From a virus, in the IMG/VR virus record IMGVR_UViG_3300022150_000087, positions 1-39,455 of that record: DNA of 39,455 nucleotides; one strand, written 5' to 3'. The position numbers and the translations under genes were made by a program. Position 1 is the first letter of the stretch. Every line of letters begins with the position of its first letter. Shown in pieces: positions 22,345-31,975 of this stretch. The notes beneath the pieces are model-generated. The model did not search any database. It worked only from the letters and a program-made list of their open reading frames with translations, and was not told the DNA's origin.

Positions 22345-22727
22345 ATCTCTCGCAAGTTGACCAGGCGAAGATCTTGGCCGTCTGCTTTCAAGCTGCAATC
22401 CCATTTTGAAATAATTCGTGCGCCGAAACTGTTCGATGCGCGGAATTCGGGTGCAACCCTGACGTCGCTGCCATTGATTGAGGCGGGCCAGGTTGCATAC
22501 CAAGTGCCGCTGCTCATGCCCCAATCTGCGCTGTCGGGATCTTTAAGCCGGCGCGCGATTTCATCACGGCAGATCAGCCGAGCATTCGACTGTAATTTTT
22601 CCGCCTCCGAGATTTCGGGCTCAGTGTCAGCGCTACGCATGATCCCAATGAAAAGAGCCGAAAAAGCCACAAACACCAGAAACACGCAGATCGCGGCCGT
22701 TTTCAAAATCAGTTTCAAAGCTCGCAA
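22341..22727 (-). CDS. Reverse-strand membrane-anchored protein (moron candidate), 128 aa
   Basis: The only leftward gene in the structural region. An N-terminal transmembrane helix (LKTAAICVFLVFVAFSALFI, about residues 8-27) is followed by an outside domain with two Cys (LICRDEIARRLKDPDSADWG, and SFGARIISKWDCSLKADGQD). This pattern recalls small secreted or lipoprotein-like phage morons linked to superinfection exclusion, a loose resemblance only. It starts with TTG behind AAGGATATTT; no ATG upstream of the membrane helix exists. It converges with the chaperone gene (four-base overlap) and diverges from the tape measure. Confidence 0.65.
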   Translation of the reverse strand: MRALKLILKTAAICVFLVFVAFSALFIGIMRSADTEPEISEAEKLQSNARLICRDEIARRLKDPDSADWGMSSGTWYATWPASINGSDVRVAPEFRASNSFGARIISKWDCSLKADGQDLRLVNLREI

Positions 22728-22759
22728 CTAAATATCCTTTTTTGAAGGGGGTTATGTAT

Positions 22760-25700
22760 ATGGCACAATCAGTTATTGGCGCGCTACGTGTCAACCTCGG
22801 GCTCGACAGTGCCAAGTTTAGCCGCGGCTTGTCGGAAGCCCAAAAAAGCATGCAAGTGGCGCGCAAGCAGTTTGCGGCCGTGGCTGGCGTTGCGGCCGCC
22901 ATGGGTGCTGCGATCTCTGCAGCGGCACTTGCCGGTGCGCGTGACATCGACCGCGCTGCGAAATCCGCGCGCCGGCTCGATAGCACGGTCGGGGCATTTC
23001 GGGCGCTCGAGCTGGCAGCCGGCGAGGCGGGGGTAAACCTTTCTGGCCTGGCGAATGATGTCCAGACAATGAACCGCGAGCTTGCCAACGTGGGCAAGAC
23101 AGGCAACGCCAAGCGAGCGCTCGATGCCTTGGGGCTGTCGGCCGGTGAGCTGCAGGGGCTCGATGCCGACGAAAAGCTCGCCACGATCGCGGATCAGGTG
23201 AAAAAGCTCGGCCTCGATGCCGGCCAAACGACAGCCGTTTTGCGCGACTTGGGGATCCGCAATCGTGAAATGGCGTTGCTTGTCCTGGGCGGCGGCGATG
23301 CGATCCGCGCCGCGCGCGGGGATATCAAGGAATATGGCCTCGAGCTGACTAAAATCCAGTCGACCGGCATCGAGCGCGCCAATGATCAGATCGGCCGTTT
23401 GGGGCTGATCACGCAATACGCCGGGCAACAGCTTGCACTGTCTCTTGTGCCTGCAATGGGCCAGCTCGCCGAGGCGCTCACAAACAGCTTGCGCGAGGGC
23501 GGCGCATTGCGTGCCATGATCGACGGTCTGGTCGGGAACCTCGATCGGCTTTCGACCTATGTCGCGGTTGCGGTCGCGGGTTTTGGGGTCAAATACGTGG
23601 GCGCAATGGCGATGGCGGCGCTTTCGACGGCGAGCTTGTCCAAGGCGCTGATGTTTTTGCGCGGTGCCTTGATCCGGACGGGGATCGGCGCGCTGGTGGT
23701 CGGTGCCGGCGAGCTGGTCTATCGGTTCGCGCGCCTGGTGAAAGCCTCGGGCGGCTGGGGCAATGCGCTGTCGGCGCTTGGGGATCTCGCGGCCGGCGTT
23801 TGGCAAGGTATCCAGACAAGCGCGAGCGCGATCCCGCCGGCATTGGGCGCGGTTTGGAAAATGGTCGCCTCGAGCTTTTACGGGATGATGTCGGGGCTGC
23901 AGGAAAGCTGGTCGCGTTTCCTCGGCAGCTTGGGCGCGGATCTGTCCGACATCCCCGGCATGGGCAAGTTTGCCGATGCAATCCTCGAGACATCGGGCAA
24001 GGCTGCGGCCGGGATGTCCGAATTTGATGCGAAGGCGCAGGCTGCGGCAAACAGCGCGTCGGCATTGAAGGCCGAGGCATCGGCGCTTGCGGCCGAGGGG
24101 TTCCAGCAAGCCAAGGACGCGGCGGCCAAGCTTGCCGCGATCGTATCCAACACGGCCGACGAAACGGACGGCGGGGCCGAGGCAACCGAAAACCTAAACG
24201 ACGCGCTCGAGGATCTCGGCGGCTCGACGGGATCCGGCGGATCCGCTGGCAAAGCAGCTAAAGCGCTCGAGAAGGTCAAAACAGAGGCCGAGGCGTATCA
24301 GGATGCTTTGAAAGAGGCCGCCAATACATCCGAGGACATCGGCACCGAAAAGGCGCGGATCCTGGTCGGTGGGATCGACAGCATTGCAAACGCCTTTGGC
24401 GATTTCATTGGCGGCGGCTTGAAGGGGTTCAAGGGCTTTACAGAGTCGATCCTCGACGGGTTCAAGGGCATGATCAGCCAAATGATCGCGCTGGCCGCGA
24501 AAAACCGGATCATGTTCAGCCTGGGCATCGCGCCCGCAGGGGTGGGCGGTGCAGCGGCTGCAGGCGTGCCAGGCGTTGCCGGTATGCCTGGCGCGGGCGG
24601 GATCCTGGGCAGCCTCGGGGGCGGTGCCGGTGGCGGCGGGCTGCTTGGCGGGATTACAAGCGGCATCGGCGCTTTGACAAGTGGCCTCGGGGCAGGTTTC
24701 AACATGGCGCTCGGCGGGTTTGCTTCGGGCGGCATTGGCGGCCTGGGCAGCGTGATCTCGACGCAGCTCGGCGCTGCAACCGCGTCCGTTGGGGCATTTG
24801 GCGCGGCACTCGGCGCGATTGCTTTGCCGGTTGCTGCGGTGGCGGCCGTGTTCAGTTTCTTTAAGAAGAAAACAAAGGAGCTCGACGCGGGCTTGCGCGT
24901 GACGATCGACGGGCTCGATGGTCTGGTCGAGACGTTTAAGGTAATCGAAACCAAAAAGTTTTGGGGGCTGAGCAAGAAGGTTAGCACGTCGTATCAGGCG
25001 GCAGCCGATGAAACCGCAAAGCCGCTGCTTTCGGCGATCGACAGCATTGCGCAGAGCGTGATCGGCCTCGGCGATGTCTTTGGCTTTGCCAGCTCCAACA
25101 TCGACAACGCAAGTTTTCAGTTCAAGATCTCGACCAAGGGCAAGAGCGACGAGGAAATCCAAGAGGCGATTGCCGAGGAAATGGATCGGCTCGGCGATGT
25201 CTTTGCGGATTCGATCGTCGGCACGTTCGATGAAGTCGTGACAAAGGTCACCAGCAACGGCAACTTGACCGGCCTCGCGGCGCTTTTCTCTAAATCCGGC
25301 GGGGTGGTCACGGAAACGATCAGCCATGTAAACGAAGAATTCGAGGCGCTTAAGAAAGAGGGCGAGGGATCTTTCGAGGCGCTAAGCCGGCTTGTCAGCT
25401 CTTTGACATCGGTCAATGCCGTCATGGATACCCTGGGGGGCACGCTTTACGAGGTGAGCCTTGCTGGCGCTGATATGGCGAGCGGTCTAGTCGATATGTT
25501 TGGCGGGCTCGAGGCGATCCAATCGGCAACCTCGGCCTATTATCAGGCATTCTACACCGAGCAAGAGCGCCTCGATATCCTCACGCGCCAGCTTACCGGC
25601 ACGCTGTCGGATCTCGGCCAGGTAATGCCCGAAACGCGCGCGCAGTTCCGCGCGCTGGTCGAGGCGCAAGATCTCACGACCGAGGCGGGCCGGGCGATGT

Positions 25701-28114
25701 TTGCGGCGCTGGTCGGGCTGGCTGGTCAGATCGACAGCATTTTGCCAGCTTTTGACAGCCTGTCCGACAAGCTCGGCGATCTGGTCGCGAATGCGATCGA
25801 CGGCGCGCTTGCACCGATCGACGCGCAGATCGAGGCATCGAATGCGGCCGCAAATCAAGCGCGCCAATCCGCAACCGCATTTTTCCAGTTGGCGGAAAGC
25901 CTGCGATCGACGGCGAGCAGCATCGGGGGCGTTCAATCTGCATCGGATCTCGCGGGGGCAAGCCAGCGGTTTGCATCCCTGTTTGCGCAAGCGATCGGCG
26001 GGGATCTCGATGCTCTGGGGGATCTCGGCGGCGCGGGGTCTGCCCTGGCGACAGACAGCGCGGGCTTTGCCCAAACGGCAACCGAGCTGCGCCGCATCGA
26101 GGCGAGCATTGCAAGCCAGCTCGGCCAGGCTGCGGCGGTATCCGAGGCGCTTGGCCTGGGCGCTGATTATCAAGCGCTGTTGTTTGACGTTCAAACGGCC
26201 GCGCTCGAAGAAACGCGCGCGCTATTAACGCAAGGCGACATCACGCAAGAGATCCTGCTCGAGCAGGCGGCCTTGCTTGAAAACATAGCCCGCCAAATCG
26301 TCAACAGCACTGATCTACAAGTTGCCGTCAGTCGAGACGCCTCGGGCAAAGCTTTGGCGGCGCTGGTCGATAATGCCGGCTCTATCATCGGATCTCTGTC
26401 GGCCGAGGGTGCAAAAGGCATTGCCGCACTGCAGGGCCAAACCGCAAACGTCAACGCCGCGACAGCGGCCGCTGCTCTGGGGCTGTCGGCGCGCATTGTC
26501 TCGAGCCTGGACGGTAACAGCGACGGGATCATTTCGGCGCAAGAGCTGCAGGCCGCCTCGATCGTTAGCACGTATCGCAGCACGGTGAATTCGCTTGCGG
26601 CCGCGATCGACAGCAACGGCGCAATGACGACCGCGCAGATCCGCGCCTCGCTTGCCGGCAAGGCAACGGATGCCGAGATTTCGGCCGTGATCTCTGCCGT
26701 CGATCGGAACAAGGACGGCGTGGTTTCGGCCGAGGAAATCGCAGCCGCGCGCGTGCTGTCGGGGATCAATCAAGGCACGCTCGAGCAAGTGCGCGCCCTG
26801 GCCGGTGTCAACACCGCGACAGCGGCCGCAGCTCTGGGGGTGTCGGCGAGCATTGTCTCGAGCCTGGACGGTAACAGCGACGGGATTATTTCGGCGCAAG
26901 AAATGCAGGCCGCCTCGATCGTCAGCGCCTATCAAAGCACGGTGATTTCGCTCGCATCCGCGATCGACCGCAACGGTGCAATGACGACCGAGCAGATCCG
27001 CACCTCGCTTGCCGGCAAGGCATCTGATGCCGCGATCTCGGCCGTGATCTCTGCCGTCGATCGGAACAAGGACGGGGTAGTTTCGGCCGAGGAAATTGCG
27101 GCCGCGCGTATGCTGTCGGGGATCAGTCAGGGCACGCTCGAGCAAGTGCGCGCCATGGCCGGGCAAAACGGTGTTTTCGCAAATGCGATCACCGGCCAAA
27201 CGGCCAGCGTCACGGGCAGCCAAAACCTGACCAACGCCGAGCTCGGCAAGGTGCAGGATCTACAAGGCGAGACGGTCAGTATTACCGAGCTGGTCGAGCG
27301 CGCTGTTGCCGGCAATGAAAACCTGACATCTGCCTTGCTCAATCGTATGGCGGCGGGGATCTCTGTCGCGGGCGTGCCGTCGATGGTGTCGGGGCTAAAC
27401 TCGATCGGATCCTTGATCGGCCGGATCGTCTCGGTGCAAGAGGCATCGCTCGCGGCGGCCGAGGCCGAGGCCGCGCGCCAGGCGGCGCTGACCAACGCGC
27501 AGCGCGAGCTCGAGGCGACGGCGCTCGCGCAGGGATCCGCGATCGAGCAGGTTTCGGCCGCGTCTGCTGAGATCTTTTCCCTGGCCTCGCGCTTTGGTGT
27601 CTATTTGAACGCGCAATCGGGCGCGACGCAGATGGCGCAAACGGCAAAGTTTGGCGTTAATGACCAGGGTCTTTTTGATGCTCAATATAATCAGATCAGC
27701 TATTCGGGCAGCTCGAGCAAGGCGACTAACTTTAAGAGTGAATTTTACGGTGACGGCGGGCTTTATGGTCAAACCTACGGCCGCGCCGCCGAGCTCAAGG
27801 GCCTGGCCGAACAACTGCAGGCGCAGCGCCAGGCGGTGATTGATCTCGGCGGGATCCCGCAATTTGCGCGCGGTGGCCGGCACTATGGCGGGCTGCGGAT
27901 CGTCGGCGAAAACGGCCCCGAGCTGGAATATACCGGGGCAAGCCAAATCTATAATGCGCGGCAAACGCGGGACATGCTGTCCGGAGCTGCAGGCGATCCA
28001 GCTCAAGCCGAGGATCTGCGCCGGCTCCTGCTCGAGGTGGTCAAAAATACCAAGCGCACCAGCGACATTGCACGCAAGCATGATGTCGATGGCATGCCGC
28101 CGGTGAGGGACTAA
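22760..28114 (+). CDS. Tape measure protein with EF-hand-like repeats, 1784 aa
   Basis: Sets tail length and is ejected during infection. Start MAQSVIGALRVNLGLDSAKF (AGGGGG eight bases upstream) is the usual N-terminus, followed by coiled coil and hydrophobic helices (about residues 40-60, 270-330), a Gly-rich hydrophobic segment (about 595-700), further coiled coils, and a C-terminal RGGRHYGGLRIVGENGPEL motif common in tape measures of this type. Unusual are two tandem 119-residue units (about 1231-1468), each with two loops of EF-hand form: DGNSDGIISAQE (1251, 1370) and DRNKDGVVSAEE (1315, 1434). Confidence 0.93.
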   Translation: MAQSVIGALRVNLGLDSAKFSRGLSEAQKSMQVARKQFAAVAGVAAAMGAAISAAALAGARDIDRAAKSARRLDSTVGAFRALELAAGEAGVNLSGLANDVQTMNRELANVGKTGNAKRALDALGLSAGELQGLDADEKLATIADQVKKLGLDAGQTTAVLRDLGIRNREMALLVLGGGDAIRAARGDIKEYGLELTKIQSTGIERANDQIGRLGLITQYAGQQLALSLVPAMGQLAEALTNSLREGGALRAMIDGLVGNLDRLSTYVAVAVAGFGVKYVGAMAMAALSTASLSKALMFLRGALIRTGIGALVVGAGELVYRFARLVKASGGWGNALSALGDLAAGVWQGIQTSASAIPPALGAVWKMVASSFYGMMSGLQESWSRFLGSLGADLSDIPGMGKFADAILETSGKAAAGMSEFDAKAQAAANSASALKAEASALAAEGFQQAKDAAAKLAAIVSNTADETDGGAEATENLNDALEDLGGSTGSGGSAGKAAKALEKVKTEAEAYQDALKEAANTSEDIGTEKARILVGGIDSIANAFGDFIGGGLKGFKGFTESILDGFKGMISQMIALAAKNRIMFSLGIAPAGVGGAAAAGVPGVAGMPGAGGILGSLGGGAGGGGLLGGITSGIGALTSGLGAGFNMALGGFASGGIGGLGSVISTQLGAATASVGAFGAALGAIALPVAAVAAVFSFFKKKTKELDAGLRVTIDGLDGLVETFKVIETKKFWGLSKKVSTSYQAAADETAKPLLSAIDSIAQSVIGLGDVFGFASSNIDNASFQFKISTKGKSDEEIQEAIAEEMDRLGDVFADSIVGTFDEVVTKVTSNGNLTGLAALFSKSGGVVTETISHVNEEFEALKKEGEGSFEALSRLVSSLTSVNAVMDTLGGTLYEVSLAGADMASGLVDMFGGLEAIQSATSAYYQAFYTEQERLDILTRQLTGTLSDLGQVMPETRAQFRALVEAQDLTTEAGRAMFAALVGLAGQIDSILPAFDSLSDKLGDLVANAIDGALAPIDAQIEASNAAANQARQSATAFFQLAESLRSTASSIGGVQSASDLAGASQRFASLFAQAIGGDLDALGDLGGAGSALATDSAGFAQTATELRRIEASIASQLGQAAAVSEALGLGADYQALLFDVQTAALEETRALLTQGDITQEILLEQAALLENIARQIVNSTDLQVAVSRDASGKALAALVDNAGSIIGSLSAEGAKGIAALQGQTANVNAATAAAALGLSARIVSSLDGNSDGIISAQELQAASIVSTYRSTVNSLAAAIDSNGAMTTAQIRASLAGKATDAEISAVISAVDRNKDGVVSAEEIAAARVLSGINQGTLEQVRALAGVNTATAAAALGVSASIVSSLDGNSDGIISAQEMQAASIVSAYQSTVISLASAIDRNGAMTTEQIRTSLAGKASDAAISAVISAVDRNKDGVVSAEEIAAARMLSGISQGTLEQVRAMAGQNGVFANAITGQTASVTGSQNLTNAELGKVQDLQGETVSITELVERAVAGNENLTSALLNRMAAGISVAGVPSMVSGLNSIGSLIGRIVSVQEASLAAAEAEAARQAALTNAQRELEATALAQGSAIEQVSAASAEIFSLASRFGVYLNAQSGATQMAQTAKFGVNDQGLFDAQYNQISYSGSSSKATNFKSEFYGDGGLYGQTYGRAAELKGLAEQLQAQRQAVIDLGGIPQFARGGRHYGGLRIVGENGPELEYTGASQIYNARQTRDMLSGAAGDPAQAEDLRRLLLEVVKNTKRTSDIARKHDVDGMPPVRD
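26450..27163 (+). repeat. Tandem 357-bp in-frame duplication in the tape measure gene
   Basis: Units 26450-26806 and 26807-27163 are exactly the same length (119 codons) and largely identical in protein. Most differences are conservative (for example ARIV/ASIV, AQI/EQI). The equal unit length without gaps points to a fairly recent duplication. Confidence 0.85.
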
Positions 28115-28117
28115 TCT

Positions 28118-29014
28118 ATGAAGATCATCACGCCGATCGAGATCTCGGAAAGCAATCTGTTTTCGAGCAACATCCCCGAAACCGACGCGCCGCTTTGGGA
28201 TGTTGAGACAGAATATGCGGAGAAAGCGAAAGTGATCTTTGCGCATGCTGTCTATGAAAGTCTCGAGGCCGGCAATCTCGGGAACCAGCCTGACCAGGAT
28301 AGCGCGCGCTGGCTGCGCCTGGGGGCGACCAACCGCTTTAAGGCGTTCGACAAGCGGATCAGCGATCGCGCTGCCCTGGCGGATCAGGTTACCTATACGA
28401 TCGCGCACGGCGGCGCTTTTGTGAGCGGGGTCGCGGTCTTTGGCATCGCCGGGGGCACGCTCGAGATCGAGGTCACGGATCCGATCGACGGGGTGGTTTT
28501 CTCGAAAACCTACAGCCTGTTTGACGACACCGGCGTTGTCGATTGGTACACCTATTTTTTCTCGCCCGTGGGGGTCCAGCGCGAGGAAGTGATCGAGATC
28601 GAGATCCCGCCCTATTTGAATGCCTCAACGCGGATCACTGTCACCAACACCGGCGGGATCGCGCAAGTCGGGCAGATCGCGATCGGGCGGGTGCTGGATC
28701 TCGGCGTGACGGCCTACGGAACCAATATCTCGATCGAGGATTACAGCCGCAAGGAACGCGATGCTTTTGGCAATGCGATCATTGTCGAGCGCGCCTTTGC
28801 GCAGCTCATCGACTACTCGCTCAAAGTCACCACCCAAACCGCGCGCCGGCTGCAAAGCACCTTGGCCGAATATCGCACGATCCCTGTCGTGTGGATCGGC
28901 TCGACGACCGAGGAGCTCGGCACGTTGGTTTATGGATATTATCGCAGGTTCGACATCGTGCTTTCAGGGCCGAACGTTTCGGATGCCTCAATCGAAGTAG
29001 AAGGACTAATCTAA
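28118..29014 (+). CDS. Tail-tip protein following the tape measure, 298 aa
   Basis: The N-terminus (MKIITPIEISESNLFSSNIP, then DAPLWDVETEYAEKAKVIFA, AHAVYESLEAGN, WLRLGATNRFKAFD) fits a family I recall in many siphophage tail modules, with a carbohydrate-binding-like first domain. The remainder is strand-rich and ends in a domain with VWIGSTTEELGTLVYGYYRR. It probably forms part of the distal tail or fibre base. Starts three bases after the tape measure stop. Confidence 0.7.
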   Translation: MKIITPIEISESNLFSSNIPETDAPLWDVETEYAEKAKVIFAHAVYESLEAGNLGNQPDQDSARWLRLGATNRFKAFDKRISDRAALADQVTYTIAHGGAFVSGVAVFGIAGGTLEIEVTDPIDGVVFSKTYSLFDDTGVVDWYTYFFSPVGVQREEVIEIEIPPYLNASTRITVTNTGGIAQVGQIAIGRVLDLGVTAYGTNISIEDYSRKERDAFGNAIIVERAFAQLIDYSLKVTTQTARRLQSTLAEYRTIPVVWIGSTTEELGTLVYGYYRRFDIVLSGPNVSDASIEVEGLI

Positions 29015-31678
29015 ATGGTTACTGCACCAAAAATTAGCAATTTGCCGGCCGCGCCAAACCGTCAACAGCCGGCAAGCTTCACTCCAAAGAGTGACGCGCT
29101 TTTGTCAGCGTTGCCAGGGTTTGTCAGCGAGACAAACGCAGTAGCCGACTACGTGGAAGGTGCTGCCGGGCAGGTGGCGATCGACAAAGCGGCCGTCGAT
29201 GCGAATGTGCCGCTTTTGAACGATGCGAAGGCAGCCGCGCCCCTGTCGCTTGGGTATCGTGACGCGGCAAAGGCTCATAAGGATTCTGCAGCTGCGTCCG
29301 AGGCGCTGGCGCGGCAGCACAAAGAGGACGCAGCAAGCGCGGTAGTGTATCAGGATTTGGCGTCCATCGCGTTGACCAAGGGCATCGAAATGGTTTCGGG
29401 GTATATCGACACGTCGCCCAATCCGCCGCTTTCGGTTCAGATGGCAAACAGCCTTTGGAATGAGCCGCTTAACACCGTGACACGGGGCGGGCGCAAAGAG
29501 CTGCCGTCAAAGCGGGTTTGGATATGTACCGCAAACGGTATTTACATGTTCGATGGTGACGATCCAGCCTTACCCCTTTGGAGAGACTTTAGCCTAGGTC
29601 TGCCGTCACGCGGGACCACGAAATTCGGATGGATCAAGGCATGTAACGGCAAGGTGTGGGTTGCAGACACAGTAGGCTATCCTGCAATTTTGCATTTAGA
29701 CTTCACCAATGACGTTTGGTCCTGGGAAGGGGGCGGACAGGGCGGCGGAGGCACAGGCCAGTTCACGGGACGCATCTACAACCGGCTTTTGACTAACGGC
29801 GATAGAGTTCGAGACACAGCCCGAAGTGGTACACTCTATATCCCGTCATTCTACCCCCTCACTGGTGCCATTAGCACACGCGAAACCCTTTGCGCGGATA
29901 TTCGGGTTTACCCTTGGGCGGAGATTGATCCTCGCAGCGGCTTGCCTATCCCCACATTGGCTTTCGGTACGATCAATGGCTTGGTTTTTGTTAATGGCCC
30001 TGCGGGTGCAGGTACGGTGGTGACCCTCGCGCACGCACTCTATACGATTATTCGCAGTGTGTGCCTCCGAGAGGATGGGTCTGTCATGTATGCAGCCGAT
30101 AATGGCAACTCGGGGCGCTTCCTTGTTGTGCAACCTGAAATTCCGTTCGATAACGAGGTTCGGGGCAATCCCTTTGGCGACGAGGTGTTTTTTCACAGCG
30201 TGCCCGGAGCGGTCTACGCTTCGCAAGCGGGAACTGTCATCGACGGTGCCGCAAATATCGTCATGGATGGCGCGATTGCCAACAACTACGGTCTAACGCT
30301 GCTCAACCTTAACCACCAAGAGCCGTCGGAAAGTCTGACGGCGTTCATTAAGGCTTACTCTAGCACGGGCTGGATGAACAAAGGTACGCGCATGGCGCTT
30401 ATGGGCACAACCGTCCAAGGCGCTCTAGACAGTGTGAACCGTTGTTCCGACCCCACCGCGTCGACCACCACTGGTCGCAATGCCTCGTCTGTGGATTGGA
30501 AGACTGCCCCTAATTCTGACGTAAATACGACCACGGTGGGCAAGATTCACTTCGACGGATCGGGAACAGGTTATACGAAAGCCCTGTCCAGCGTCTTAAT
30601 CCCAAAAGGTGTGGGCGGCATTGTGCGGTGGAAACAGACGGGGTTCTCTGGGACGTCTGACAGCGGGCTTCGGGTCCACGCCTGTAACGAATCTGGTTTC
30701 AACCTGCACACTGTAGAGACGGCGACTTCGGCTTCCGGTTCGTATTTCCCCTCGGCTGACGGGACTTACGAGGCTTATATTCCATCGGGCATGATTGAGC
30801 AGGATTATACGTTCCAATTCTACAAGCATTCGTTCGATTCCGCTTTCGATATCGACAGCATAGAATTCATCCCCGTGATCGGTGATCTTTCGCAAAACCT
30901 TAGATACGCAACAATTCGTGGTGTGGTTCAGCAGGTTCAGGTCGCAGACGGCGCTGAGTTGACCGCACTTGAGTTTGGGGGAAACAACGCCAACTACCTT
31001 GAGTTCGAGGACGCAAGTTTCCTTGACGTGGGTTTAGGTGATTTCAGCTTCTCGTCTTGGTACTACAGTAACGTTGAACAGGGTAGCACCCAGTACCTAC
31101 TATTCGCGGACCTCGGGGGCAGCAACTATATCCAATGTTACAGGGGTTCCTTGGGTGGACCCGTGTCTTTCACGATACGCGGCAATACGGGGGACATAGG
31201 AGCAGTCTCGTCACCGACAGGGGTTAATGTCCAAACTTGGGTTCTCATAAACGCCGTACGTAAAGACGGGGTGCTTAAACTTTACATCAATGGTAGAAAA
31301 GTTGCCGAGGACGCAACCGCCGCTGCTGATGTATCGGGGCAAGTGACCAACGCATTTATAGGTCAAAGGTCCAGCTTAGACCGACCATTCTGGGGCAAGA
31401 TTTCAGAATGGCGGTTCTCTGAGGAAGCCCTCACCGACGAAGAAATCACCACGATGTATAAAGACGAAGCTCCGATGTTTAACCCCGATACGGCGGTTTC
31501 CATCGCAGGCGGCAAGAGCTACGTGGCGGCGGCAACTGATGATCGAGCGCAAGGCACTATTAGCACAGGTACAGACGAAAGCCGATCCACGTTTAAGCGC
31601 CTCATTCGGGTAAGCGAAAACATGGAAAAAGTGGGCACCGCAATCGTCGCTCATGACGGGATGATCTTGGAGGATTAA
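29015..31678 (+). CDS. Tail fibre/receptor-binding protein with LamG-like domain, 887 aa
   Basis: Residues 1-140 are a helical attachment region (PAAPNRQQPASFTPKSDALL) like other fibre N-termini in this phage. Residues about 150-460 are a propeller-like beta region (GRKELPSKRVWICTANGIYM). Residues about 645-800 form a concanavalin/LamG-like fold (YLEFEDASFLDVGLGDFSFS, WVLINAVRKDGVLKLYING, then WRFSEEALTDEEITTMY), which usually binds glycans. From about 29,500 the base composition and codon choice differ clearly from the neighbours (GATC becomes rare), so this part was probably exchanged. It likely determines host range. Confidence 0.8.
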   Translation: MVTAPKISNLPAAPNRQQPASFTPKSDALLSALPGFVSETNAVADYVEGAAGQVAIDKAAVDANVPLLNDAKAAAPLSLGYRDAAKAHKDSAAASEALARQHKEDAASAVVYQDLASIALTKGIEMVSGYIDTSPNPPLSVQMANSLWNEPLNTVTRGGRKELPSKRVWICTANGIYMFDGDDPALPLWRDFSLGLPSRGTTKFGWIKACNGKVWVADTVGYPAILHLDFTNDVWSWEGGGQGGGGTGQFTGRIYNRLLTNGDRVRDTARSGTLYIPSFYPLTGAISTRETLCADIRVYPWAEIDPRSGLPIPTLAFGTINGLVFVNGPAGAGTVVTLAHALYTIIRSVCLREDGSVMYAADNGNSGRFLVVQPEIPFDNEVRGNPFGDEVFFHSVPGAVYASQAGTVIDGAANIVMDGAIANNYGLTLLNLNHQEPSESLTAFIKAYSSTGWMNKGTRMALMGTTVQGALDSVNRCSDPTASTTTGRNASSVDWKTAPNSDVNTTTVGKIHFDGSGTGYTKALSSVLIPKGVGGIVRWKQTGFSGTSDSGLRVHACNESGFNLHTVETATSASGSYFPSADGTYEAYIPSGMIEQDYTFQFYKHSFDSAFDIDSIEFIPVIGDLSQNLRYATIRGVVQQVQVADGAELTALEFGGNNANYLEFEDASFLDVGLGDFSFSSWYYSNVEQGSTQYLLFADLGGSNYIQCYRGSLGGPVSFTIRGNTGDIGAVSSPTGVNVQTWVLINAVRKDGVLKLYINGRKVAEDATAAADVSGQVTNAFIGQRSSLDRPFWGKISEWRFSEEALTDEEITTMYKDEAPMFNPDTAVSIAGGKSYVAAATDDRAQGTISTGTDESRSTFKRLIRVSENMEKVGTAIVAHDGMILED

Positions 31679-31681
31679 GCA

Positions 31682-31975
31682 ATGGTTAAGATTACTGCGC
31701 CAGCATTGAATTTGCGGGCCGCGCTGGCGGCCGATCCTAAGCCGCAAGCCGGTGTTATGGCGTCGCGTAAACAGATCCTGGCTGATGGGGTTCAAGTCGC
31801 GTTCAAGGTTCCCGTTGGCTTTAAAGCCTATGCCGTCGATTCCGCCGGCCTGATCCGCGTCGAGGGCGCGCTCGAGGAATTTACCCAAAAATTTGACGGG
31901 TTTCAGTGGGTAGTGATATTCGCGCAAGCGCCGGCCAATGGCGCGATCGTCGGTATCTGGCCGGTGGGGGTTTAA
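31682..31975 (+). CDS. Small tail-fibre-associated protein, 97 aa
   Basis: Begins MVKITAPALNLRAALAADPK, a short helix, then a beta-rich body (ADGVQVAFKVPVGFKAYAVD, RVEGALEEFTQKFDGFQWVV). It resembles small fibre accessory proteins by size and place; no family named. Starts three bases after the fibre stop, and its stop overlaps the next ATG. Confidence 0.65.
   Translation: MVKITAPALNLRAALAADPKPQAGVMASRKQILADGVQVAFKVPVGFKAYAVDSAGLIRVEGALEEFTQKFDGFQWVVIFAQAPANGAIVGIWPVGV

Noticed and set aside
22742-22759. Upstream TTG or ATG starts for the tape measure
   Set aside because: The AGGGGG site is spaced correctly for ATG 22760, and MAQSVIGALRVNLG is a typical start for the family.
22784-24109. 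Reverse frame of 441 codons inside the tape measure gene
   Set aside because: A shadow of the high-GC coding strand: Arg/Ala/Gly/Pro-rich with no domain, while the forward frame is a clear tape measure.
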